Shown here piece after piece: positions 1 to 5,484 of a stretch of 5,484 bases of DNA (positions are counted from its first letter, which is position 1; each line of letters opens with the position of its first letter). Source of the stretch: an uncultured beta proteobacterium. GTDB taxonomy: Bacteria > Pseudomonadota > Gammaproteobacteria > Burkholderiales > Rhodocyclaceae. The translations under genes were made by a program, and so were the position numbers. A model generated the notes under the pieces. The model was not told the DNA's origin. It worked only from the letters and a program-made list of their open reading frames with translations, and searched no databases. The stretch is from NCBI GenBank assembly GCA_903953145.1, contig CAJBIL010000408.1, positions 1-5,484 on the forward strand, written 5' to 3'.

Positions 1-43
1 CGCAACGGGTGGATAGTAGGGAACCTATCTTGGGCGAGCTCTC

Positions 44-1531
44 ATGTTCAGCAACTCAGGCGACGACCTACCGGATACAGGCAAGCCCACCGGAACGTTC
101 GACGACATCTGCAAGCAAGCCGGTACCCCCGGAGAATCCGGCTACTCAGCCGGTTTCATGCTGGCTGAAGGCATTGACTGCTGCCCGATCCCGATCTTCG
201 TCCTCGACTGCCAGCACACGATTATTCATTGGAACCAGGCGCTGGAAGGGATTTCAGGGCTGCCAGCCAGCCGGATGCTGGGCAGCCAGGATCAATGGCG
301 CGCCTTCTATCCCAGTCAGCGACCGACCCTTGCCGACCTGATTCTCAATAGTTCGCTCGATGACAGTATTGAACGCTATTACCATAATAAATTCCGTGAA
401 TCGACGCTGATCGAAGGTGCGTTTGAAGCCGAAGATTTTTTCCCTGGAATCGGTGGCGACGGCCGCTGGCTCTTCTTCACCGCAGCGCCATTACGCGATG
501 CTAAAGGTCGTTTGCTTGGCGTGATCGAAACGCTACAGGATGTCACCGTTCGGCGACAGGCCGAAGCTGCTCTCCAGGAAAGCCGCAGTTTCCTTGCTCA
601 AATCGTCGATGGCAGCTCGGTGCCGACATTTGTGATTGACCATGAGCACCGGGTCACGCACTGGAACCGTGCCTGCGAAGTCGTGACCGGCGTCGCAGCC
701 TGCGATGTGGTGGGGACCCGTGAGCAATGGCGGGCGTTTTACCCGTCCGAGCGACCGCTGATGGCCGACCTGATCATCAGCGGCGCCATTGAGCAGGATG
801 TTGATCGTTTTTATCATGGAAAATTCCGGCCGTCGGCGCTGATTCGCGGCGCCTTTGAAGCAGAGGATTTCTTCCCGCATTTCGGCAAGGACGGGCGCTG
901 GCTATTCTTTACCGCCGCACCGCTTCGCGACACCAATGGCAAATTCATCGGCGCCATTGAAACCCTGCAAGACATTACCGAGCAAAAACGCGCCGAGCAG
1001 GCGCTGCGTGAGAGCGAAAGCAAGTTCCGCACACTGAGCATCACCGATGGCCTGACCATGCTCTACAACTCGCGCCATTTTTACGAACGTCTGGGTAGTG
1101 AAATCGAACGCGCCACACGCTATCACCGCCCACTCTCACTTTTACTGCTCGACGTCGACAATTTCAAACAACTGAACGACAACCACGGCCACCTTGAAGG
1201 CGACCGCGCCCTGCAAACGCTGTCTGAAGTGATCAAAAGCTGCCTGCGTGCAGCGGATACCGCCTATCGTTATGGCGGTGAGGAATTCACCGTGTTACTG
1301 CCTGAGACCAGCATTGAAGCAGCGGAAATGCTTGGCGAACGGCTACGCGAAGCATTTGCCAAGACCCCGCTACCGCTCGGCTCGGGCGAAATCATTCACA
1401 GCAGCGTCAGCATTGGCGTAACCGAATATTTAGCCGCCGAGAACACCCGCGATTTCGTTCGGCGCGTCGACGATGCGGTCTATCAGGCCAAGCACCAAGG
1501 GAAAAACTGCGTCGTCAGGATTCCCGGCTAG
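44..1531 (+). CDS. Tandem PAS-PAS-GGDEF diguanylate cyclase
   Basis: Predicted to make cyclic di-GMP from two GTP in the cytoplasm under control of its PAS sensors. The 495 residues show PAS1 (about 43-168), PAS2 (about 187-312), a short helical linker (312-332), then a GGDEF domain (about 333-493) opening with DGLT at 335-338. By PleD numbering the metal and substrate residues are present: D370, N378, D387, and GGEEF at 411-415 with E413/E414. RAAD at 402-405 sits exactly five residues before GGEEF, the position of the product-inhibition I-site, so feedback control is likely. There is no signal peptide or membrane helix, so it senses a cytosolic cue; the ligand is unknown. ATG 44 is the first start after an in-frame stop at 17-19, with only a weak GGCGA upstream. 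No EAL domain is present. It is followed by a hairpin and a separate promoter, so it is probably not part of the efflux operon. Family call is firm; signal and targets are unknown. Confidence 0.95.
   Translation: MFSNSGDDLPDTGKPTGTFDDICKQAGTPGESGYSAGFMLAEGIDCCPIPIFVLDCQHTIIHWNQALEGISGLPASRMLGSQDQWRAFYPSQRPTLADLILNSSLDDSIERYYHNKFRESTLIEGAFEAEDFFPGIGGDGRWLFFTAAPLRDAKGRLLGVIETLQDVTVRRQAEAALQESRSFLAQIVDGSSVPTFVIDHEHRVTHWNRACEVVTGVAACDVVGTREQWRAFYPSERPLMADLIISGAIEQDVDRFYHGKFRPSALIRGAFEAEDFFPHFGKDGRWLFFTAAPLRDTNGKFIGAIETLQDITEQKRAEQALRESESKFRTLSITDGLTMLYNSRHFYERLGSEIERATRYHRPLSLLLLDVDNFKQLNDNHGHLEGDRALQTLSEVIKSCLRAADTAYRYGGEEFTVLLPETSIEAAEMLGERLREAFAKTPLPLGSGEIIHSSVSIGVTEYLAAENTRDFVRRVDDAVYQAKHQGKNCVVRIPG
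194..1006 (+). repeat. Duplicated PAS module (two copies, 144-residue period)
   Basis: Residues 51-177 (bases 194-574) and 195-321 (bases 626-1006) of the cyclase align without a gap at a constant offset of 144 residues. By eye I count about 73 identities in 127 positions. The best-kept blocks are QWRAFYP, RPxxADLI, YHxKFR, LIxGAFEAEDFFP, DGRWLFFTAAPLRD and IETLQD. Synonymous sites differ widely between copies (compare the codons for WRAFYP at about 296 and 728), so the duplication is old rather than a recent DNA-level repeat. Confidence 0.85.
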
Positions 1532-1539
1532 ACAAGCCC

Positions 1540-1558
1540 GGCTGCCTCCCAGGCAGCC
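1540..1558 (+). terminator. GC-rich hairpin after the cyclase gene, possible terminator
   Basis: A perfect 8-bp inverted repeat (GGCTGCCT, loop CCC, AGGCAGCC) begins 8 nt after the cyclase stop codon. Its place and strength fit transcript termination or 3'-end protection. It is not followed by a T run, so it is not a classic intrinsic terminator; it may work with Rho or only stabilise the mRNA end. A second, weak 5-bp pair (GTACC/GGTAC) lies at 1569-1584. Confidence 0.4.
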
Positions 1559-1635
1559 CATAACGCCCGTACCAGCTACGGTACCTGCCAGTTAGTCAGG
1601 CGCCACAGAGGGTCGATTGGCACTAAATTCCCGCA

Positions 1636-1664
1636 TTGAGAAACCATAGATACATCGATAAATT
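1636..1664 (+). promoter_or_regulatory. Sigma70-like promoter of the efflux operon
   Basis: TTGAGA at 1636-1641 (5 of 6 to the -35 consensus), a 17-bp spacer, then TAAATT at 1659-1664 (4 of 6 to the -10 consensus). It lies in a locally AT-rich stretch (about one third GC by hand count over 1641-1740, against clearly GC-rich genes) and points at the efflux genes. Transcription would begin near 1671, giving a leader of about 150-190 nt. The 17-bp spacing argues against a MerR-type promoter, which usually has 19-20 bp. Predicted only from pattern. Confidence 0.5.
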
Positions 1665-1676
1665 CGATGTATCTAT
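1646..1676. promoter_or_regulatory. Perfect 13-bp inverted repeat, likely operator
   Basis: ATAGATACATCGA (1646-1658) and its exact reverse complement (1664-1676) flank a 5-nt centre, TAAAT. The dyad covers most of the promoter spacer, the whole -10 and the presumed start site, where a bound dimeric repressor would block RNA polymerase. The half-sites are AT-rich and there is no following T run, so a DNA-binding site is a better reading than a terminator. The regulator family cannot be told from the sequence and no regulator gene lies in the window. Confidence 0.5.
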
Positions 1677-1749
1677 TCACAACATTCGACTGGTGCGATG
1701 TGTTTCTTTTGCATAACATGGATCTTTATTTTCATGAACAGGTCAGATA

Positions 1750-1830
1750 ATGCGTACCGATATTCATATCTGCCGGATCTGGCTGATTGAAAGTCTGCGC
1801 CGAAGCACCGAACAGCATCGTTTGGTTTGA
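1750..1830 (+). other. Possible 26-codon leader ORF before the efflux genes
   Basis: An ATG at 1750 opens 26 codons (beginning MRTDIHICR) that stop with TGA at 1828-1830. An AGG at 1740-1742, 7 nt before the ATG, could serve as a ribosome site. Its stop overlaps a TTG at 1827-1829 that is an alternative start of the channel gene, in the TTGA arrangement. A 10-codon frame (1718-1750) ends one base into this ATG (TAATG). I recognise no family, and an ORF this short can arise by chance. If translated, it could couple ribosomes into the efflux operon. Confidence 0.2.
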
Positions 1831-1859
1831 AAAAATCCATATTTATATTTCCCTCAAAG

Positions 1860-3095
1860 ATGACTTGCACAAAAATAGTTGCTTTAACTTTTGGCTTGAC
1901 CGCCTCTCTGGCGTTTGCACAGCCAGCCTACGATTTGGCGAGCCTTGAAACGCTGGCCATGTCGTCGAGCCGTGCGGTCATGGCGTCACGCGATCAGGTG
2001 ACAGCCGCCCGCTTTGCCGTGGATAGCGCAGGCGCCTTTCCCAACCCGGAACTGGAGTATCTGAGCGGAACGGCACACGCCCGCAGCCCTGGGGCTAATC
2101 CCGGTGATGTGCGCAGCGTCACCGTGACCCAGCCGATTGATCTGCCCTGGCGGCGTTCGGCCAGAATTGGCGCGGCCGAGGCGGGGCTGGAGTCGGCAAC
2201 AGCAGGCTCACGCATGTTTGCAGCCGACCTGGTAGCCCGTTTGCGCGCCCGCTACTTTGAAGTCCTGCGCCGCGAGGCAGAGCAAATCAATGCGCTCGAA
2301 GATGCCAAACTGATGGAAAGCATCCGTTCAAAAATTTCTTTGCGCGTGGAATCCGGCGAGGCGGCACGTTTTGAGCTGATCAAGGCCGATGCAGAATCGC
2401 TGAACGCACAAAAAACTGCGCAAGCGGCAGGATTTCGGCTTGAGCAGTCACGCTCCTTGTTGCGCCAGGCGGTAGGCGGGGCGCTACCGGCTGAGTTCAA
2501 GCTGAGCAGCCGCCTACAAGATGTGCCGGCGCTCACGCCGCTGGCGACCGTGCGTCAGGAAATCTCCGAGTCCAGCCCCGATCTGGCGCGTAGCCGTGCT
2601 GAAATGCAGCGCGCCCAGCGACAACTCGAACTGGAGCGCGCGCAGCGCCTGCCAAGCTTGGCGCTCAAAGCCAGCATGGATCAAGACCCGGACATTCGCG
2701 CCTCAAAATTTGGCGTGGTGGTGTCGATCCCGCTCTGGGACAGGCGCAGTGGGCAGGTTGGCGAAGCGACCGCCCAACTCTCACGGGCTCGCAATGAGCT
2801 GGAGGCACAGCAATTCTCGCTGGATCAGGCGCTGGAAGTGGCCTATCAGCAATACGAAATTGCCCAGACGCAAGCGACTGCGCTGGAATCAGGCATTCTC
2901 CGGCAGGCCGAAGCCGCGTTTAAGGTGGCCTCAGCCGCTTACCGTTTTGGCGAACGCAGTTTTCTGGAGGTGCTGGACGCACAACGGGTGTTCCGTGCGG
3001 TACGCACTGAATTGATTGCCGCGCGCTACGAGTTGGCGACGGCCTGGGTTGAAATTGAAAGACTACGGGCAACGCCCGGGGGTAGCAAGGAATGA
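1860..3095 (+). CDS. TolC-family outer-membrane efflux channel (CzcC-like)
   Basis: Outer-membrane exit duct of the tripartite metal pump; trimers of this family form a beta-barrel with a long periplasmic alpha-helical tunnel. Numbered from ATG 1860 (411 aa), residues 1-20 are a signal peptide (MTCTK, hydrophobic IVALTFGLTASL, cleavage after AFA). Two outer-membrane-efflux repeats follow, about 25-215 and 225-400. Typical marks are FPNPELEY (60-67), QPIDLPWRR (91-99), RVESGEAARFEL (162-173), the strand GVVVSIPLWDRRSGQ (285-299) and FGERSFLEVLDAQR (363-376). The helices between are heptad-rich. Length is normal for the CzcC group. There is no lipobox, unlike CusC/OprM lipoproteins. The start is uncertain: neither ATG 1860 nor TTG 1827 (11 codons upstream, beginning MKKSIFIF) has a good ribosome site. 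ATG 1860 is preferred for start type and compact signal peptide. The stop overlaps the adaptor start (ATGA). Family call is firm. Confidence 0.9.
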   Translation: MTCTKIVALTFGLTASLAFAQPAYDLASLETLAMSSSRAVMASRDQVTAARFAVDSAGAFPNPELEYLSGTAHARSPGANPGDVRSVTVTQPIDLPWRRSARIGAAEAGLESATAGSRMFAADLVARLRARYFEVLRREAEQINALEDAKLMESIRSKISLRVESGEAARFELIKADAESLNAQKTAQAAGFRLEQSRSLLRQAVGGALPAEFKLSSRLQDVPALTPLATVRQEISESSPDLARSRAEMQRAQRQLELERAQRLPSLALKASMDQDPDIRASKFGVVVSIPLWDRRSGQVGEATAQLSRARNELEAQQFSLDQALEVAYQQYEIAQTQATALESGILRQAEAAFKVASAAYRFGERSFLEVLDAQRVFRAVRTELIAARYELATAWVEIERLRATPGGSKE

Positions 3096-4231
3096 AAAAG
3101 ACACTCTGTTTATTGCTGACAGCCTTAGTGCTTGCCGGATGTGGCAAGGACGACAAAAAGACTGCCGCCGCGCCGCCGGCTGATCCAACACGGGTTGCGC
3201 CGTCACCGGCGCTCATTGCGCAGCTGAAACTGGCACCGGTCAGCACGCAGCCGGTGGCCGAAACGCTGCGCGTAGCCGGGCGCATCGACTTTGACGAGCA
3301 GCGTTTGGCTCGCATTGGCGCAACCATTACCGGCCGCGTCACCGAAATTGATGTTTTGCTTGGCCAGCAGGTCAAGAAGGGCGAGATGCTTGCAAAACTG
3401 AACAGCAGCGAACTCTCAACACAGCAACTTGCGTATTTGAAGGCGCGGGCGCAACTCGAACTCAACCGTCGTAATGCCGAACGCGCCAAATCGTTGTTTG
3501 AGGCAGATGTCATCGGGCAGGCAGAGTTACAGCGTCGACAGAGTGAGTTGCTGATTTCTACCGCCGAAACCCGCGCCGCCGCTGATCAGCTGCAACTCCT
3601 TGGGGTATCGCCGGCAGCTATTGAGCGCCTTGGAAAACAGGGCACGATCAACTCAGTCACGCCGGTTGTCTCTACCCTCAATGGCTTTGTGGTTGAGCGC
3701 AAACTGGCACTCGGGCAGGTTGTTCAGCCGGCTGATGCGCTATTTGTGGTGGCCGATTTGTCGCGTCTGTGGGCGGTGGCGCAAGTGCCGGAGCAACAGG
3801 TCAATCAGGTCAAGGTCGGGCAGTCGGTGAGCATTGAGGTGCCGGCGCTGGGTAACGAAAAACTGGTCGGTAAGCTGATCTTTGTCGGGCAAACAATCAA
3901 CCCGGATACGCGAACCGTGCTGGTGCGCACAGAGCTCGACAACAGCGATGGCCGCCTGAAGCCGGCAATGCTTGCGTCCATGCTGATCGAAGCCAAGTCG
4001 GTTGAGCGGCTGGTGTTGCCGGCCAGCGCCGTGGTACGCGAAAACGACGAGGATCACGTTTTTGTCGCGCTGGGCGATGGGGCTTTCCGCCTGACCAAGG
4101 TCAAGCTCGGGCCGGAGCAAGCCGGGCAGCGAGTCGTCATGTCGGGGCTGAAGGGCGATGAAAAGATCGTCGTCGATGGCGCTTTCCACCTCAATAACGA
4201 ACGTAATCGCAAGGAAATGGAAGGATCGTGA
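3092..4231 (+). CDS. RND efflux periplasmic adaptor lipoprotein (CzcB/HlyD-type)
   Basis: Membrane-fusion protein linking the inner-membrane pump to the outer-membrane channel. The 379 residues begin with a lipoprotein signal: MKK, a hydrophobic core, and lipobox LAGC at 14-17 with Cys17 as the acylated residue. A Pro/Ala linker (24-40) leads to the core: first lipoyl half about 75-104 (ITGRVTEIDVLLGQQVKKGE), alpha-hairpin about 105-170, second lipoyl half about 190-222, beta-barrel about 225-300 (including NPDTRTVLVRTELDNSDGRL), and a membrane-proximal domain about 303-365. The mature start CGKD resembles MexA's CGKS, where positions +3/+4 help hold the lipoprotein in the inner membrane. No His-rich or Met-rich N-terminal stretch is seen, so metal-binding clues like those of some CzcB or CusB proteins are missing. 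ATG 3092 overlaps the previous stop (ATGA), and the stop overlaps the pump start (GTGA). Whether it serves divalent or monovalent metal is open. Confidence 0.93.
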   Translation: MKKTLCLLLTALVLAGCGKDDKKTAAAPPADPTRVAPSPALIAQLKLAPVSTQPVAETLRVAGRIDFDEQRLARIGATITGRVTEIDVLLGQQVKKGEMLAKLNSSELSTQQLAYLKARAQLELNRRNAERAKSLFEADVIGQAELQRRQSELLISTAETRAAADQLQLLGVSPAAIERLGKQGTINSVTPVVSTLNGFVVERKLALGQVVQPADALFVVADLSRLWAVAQVPEQQVNQVKVGQSVSIEVPALGNEKLVGKLIFVGQTINPDTRTVLVRTELDNSDGRLKPAMLASMLIEAKSVERLVLPASAVVRENDEDHVFVALGDGAFRLTKVKLGPEQAGQRVVMSGLKGDEKIVVDGAFHLNNERNRKEMEGS

Positions 4232-5484
4232 TTGAATCCCTAGTTCGTGGCGCGCTCGCGCAGCGCCTCATCGTTGCGGTGATTGCAGCCATCCTCTTTT
4301 TCTTCGGACTGGATGCAGCACGCAAATTGTCGGTCGACGCCTTCCCCGACGTCACCAATATTCAGGTGCAGATCGCCACCGAAGCGCCAGGGCGCTCGCC
4401 GGAAGAAGTTGAGCGTTTTGCCACCGTGCCGCTTGAAGTGGCGATGACCGGCCTGCCCGGTCTGGAGGAAATGCGTTCGCTCAACAAACCCGGCCTGTCG
4501 CTGATCACGCTGGTGTTTAGTGACAAAACCGATCTCTACTTTGCCCGGCAACTGGTCATGGAGCGTTTGCTCGAAGTTGGCACACGCCTGCCACCGGGCA
4601 TCTCGCCGGTACTCGGGCCGGTATCGACCGGCTTGGGCGAGGTTTATCAATACACGCTGGAGCGCCCGGATGATGGTGACCGCGCACTGACCGAAGAGGA
4701 ATTGATGCAACGCCGCACCGCGCAGGACTGGGTGGTGCGCCCGCTGCTACGCTCGATTCCCGGTGTGGCCGAGATCAACTCGCAGGGCGGCTTTGCCAAG
4801 CAGTATCAGGTATTGGTCAACCCGGACAGGCTGCACCATTTCGGCCTGAGTATCGCCGATGTGTATCAGGCCGTGGGGCGCAATAACGCCAATGCCGGCG
4901 GGGGGGTGCTGCCGCAGTTTGCCGAGCAGTATCTGATTCGCGGCGTTGGTCTGGTCAAGGATCTGGACGATTTACGCGTCATCGTGCACAAGGAAAAAGA
5001 CGGTGTGCCGGTCTACGTGCGTGATGTTGCCGAGGTGCAGATCGGCCACGAGGTGCGTCAGGGTGCGCTGATCAAGAACGGCAACACCGAGTCGGTGGGG
5101 GGCGTGGTACTGATGCTCTCCGGCGGCAACGCGAAGGCGGTGGTGAGCAAGATCAAGGCGCGGGTCGATGACATCAACGCCAAAGGCATGTTGCCGGACG
5201 GCCTGAAAATTGTCGCCTACTATGATCGTTCCGAACTGGTTGATGCCGCACTGTGGACTGTCACCAAGGTGCTCCTTGAAGGCGTGCTGCTGGTGGTGGT
5301 GGTGCTTTTCCTCTTCCTCGGCGATGTACGCTCGTCGCTGATCGTTGTTGCAACACTGGTGCTAACGCCCCTGCTCACCTTTGTAGCGATGAACAAGCTG
5401 GGGATTTCGGCCAACCTGATGTCACTCGGTGGTCTGGCCATCGCCATCGGTTTGATGGTTGACGGCTCGGTCGTGGTGGTTGAA
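4228..5484 (+). CDS. Heavy-metal RND efflux pump, CzcA/CusA family (3' end outside window)
   Basis: Inner-membrane proton-driven metal exporter. Only the first 419 residues are present, against roughly 1,030-1,050 in the family; the frame is open to the edge. GTG 4228 is the chosen start because it gives VIESLVRGALAQR, matching the MIESL-type N-terminus of the family, and overlaps the adaptor stop (GTGA). AAGGA at 4221-4225 and AAGGAAA at 4211-4217 lie just upstream. TM1 is about 12-31, followed by VDAFPDVTNIQVQI (36-49), the first periplasmic porter domains (about 40-335, including GRSPEEVE at 55-62), TM2 (about 341-365), TM3 (about 368-388) and TM4 (from about 397). Within TM4, D412 and E419 match CzcA D408 and E415 of Cupriavidus metallidurans, but the place of CzcA D402 is Ala406. 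This gives AIGLMVD rather than the CzcA DFG pattern, closer to CusA's AIGAMVD. The family is certain; the metal is not, so no symbol is given. Confidence 0.95.
   Translation, partial: MIESLVRGALAQRLIVAVIAAILFFFGLDAARKLSVDAFPDVTNIQVQIATEAPGRSPEEVERFATVPLEVAMTGLPGLEEMRSLNKPGLSLITLVFSDKTDLYFARQLVMERLLEVGTRLPPGISPVLGPVSTGLGEVYQYTLERPDDGDRALTEEELMQRRTAQDWVVRPLLRSIPGVAEINSQGGFAKQYQVLVNPDRLHHFGLSIADVYQAVGRNNANAGGGVLPQFAEQYLIRGVGLVKDLDDLRVIVHKEKDGVPVYVRDVAEVQIGHEVRQGALIKNGNTESVGGVVLMLSGGNAKAVVSKIKARVDDINAKGMLPDGLKIVAYYDRSELVDAALWTVTKVLLEGVLLVVVVLFLFLGDVRSSLIVVATLVLTPLLTFVAMNKLGISANLMSLGGLAIAIGLMVDGSVVVVE

Larger units (their letters stand above)
1532..1859. other. Intergenic region between cyclase and efflux operon
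   Basis: This stretch of about 330 bp holds, in order: the 3' hairpin of the cyclase gene, an unremarkable segment (about 1585-1635), the promoter with its overlapping dyad, and an AT-rich leader with two tiny frames. A short dyad GATAT-TC-ATATC lies within the leader at about 1758-1769. I see no tRNA, no known riboswitch fold and no convincing gene on the minus strand. Confidence 0.7.

Noticed and set aside
1636..1676. MerR-type metal-responsive promoter
   Set aside because: MerR-family promoters normally have a 19-20 bp spacer with the dyad between -35 and -10; here the spacer is 17 bp and the dyad runs over the -10 and beyond.
1646..1676. Intrinsic terminator formed by the 13-bp inverted repeat
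   Set aside because: The stem is AT-rich, no T run follows, and it sits on a promoter-like pair of hexamers, so an operator fits better.
1673..1870. Minus-strand reading frame of 65 codons across the efflux leader
   Set aside because: It covers the promoter dyad and AT-rich leader, resembles no family I know, and has no visible ribosome site; it is best explained as a chance frame in non-coding DNA.
2920..3513. Minus-strand reading frame of 197 codons opposite the channel/adaptor junction
   Set aside because: It spans two well-recognised + strand genes and their ATGA overlap, and its translation is low-complexity Ser/Ala/Arg-rich, as expected for an antisense shadow.
4240..4710. Minus-strand reading frame of 156 codons opposite the pump gene
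   Set aside because: The + strand here encodes an unmistakable RND pump N-terminus; the minus frame is a codon-bias shadow.
44..5484. A single metal-sensing operon in which the cyclase controls the pump
   Set aside because: A gap of about 330 bp with a hairpin and its own promoter separates them, and nothing in the cyclase PAS domains shows a metal site; adjacency alone is weak evidence.

Overview
The window reads as a piece of a Gram-negative, moderately GC-rich proteobacterial chromosome. A betaproteobacterium, perhaps of the Rhodocyclales type, is my guess from protein style and codon use; there is no marker gene to prove it. All supported genes lie on the + strand, and there are no RNA genes, insertion sequences or CRISPR repeats.

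Region 1 (44-1531) is a complete cytosolic diguanylate cyclase. It has two tandem, clearly duplicated PAS sensor domains followed by a GGDEF domain with an intact GGEEF active site and an RxxD product-inhibition site. Region 2 (1532-1859) is an intergenic stretch of about 330 bp. It holds a GC-rich hairpin just after the cyclase gene, then an AT-rich segment with a sigma70-like promoter. A perfect 13-bp inverted repeat overlaps the spacer and -10 of that promoter, so it looks like a repressor operator. Behind it is a leader of about 150 nt with two short overlapping reading frames. Region 3 (1860-5484, running off the right edge) is a three-gene efflux operon. It encodes a TolC/CzcC-type outer-membrane channel, a lipoprotein periplasmic adaptor (CzcB/MexA type) and the first 419 residues of a heavy-metal RND pump (CzcA/CusA type). 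The three genes are joined by 4-nt stop/start overlaps (ATGA and GTGA).

Together the operon encodes a complete tripartite pump spanning inner membrane, periplasm and outer membrane, with the pump gene cut by the window edge. The metal is not settled. The fourth transmembrane helix keeps the central Asp and the Glu of CzcA but lacks the first Asp of the CzcA 'DFG' motif, which points away from a true Co/Zn/Cd CzcA and towards the CusA-like or other HME subgroups. The cyclase is probably a separate transcription unit that merely sits upstream. I see no clearly new system here. The most interesting pieces are the promoter/operator/leader arrangement, the duplicated PAS module and the TM4 motif.
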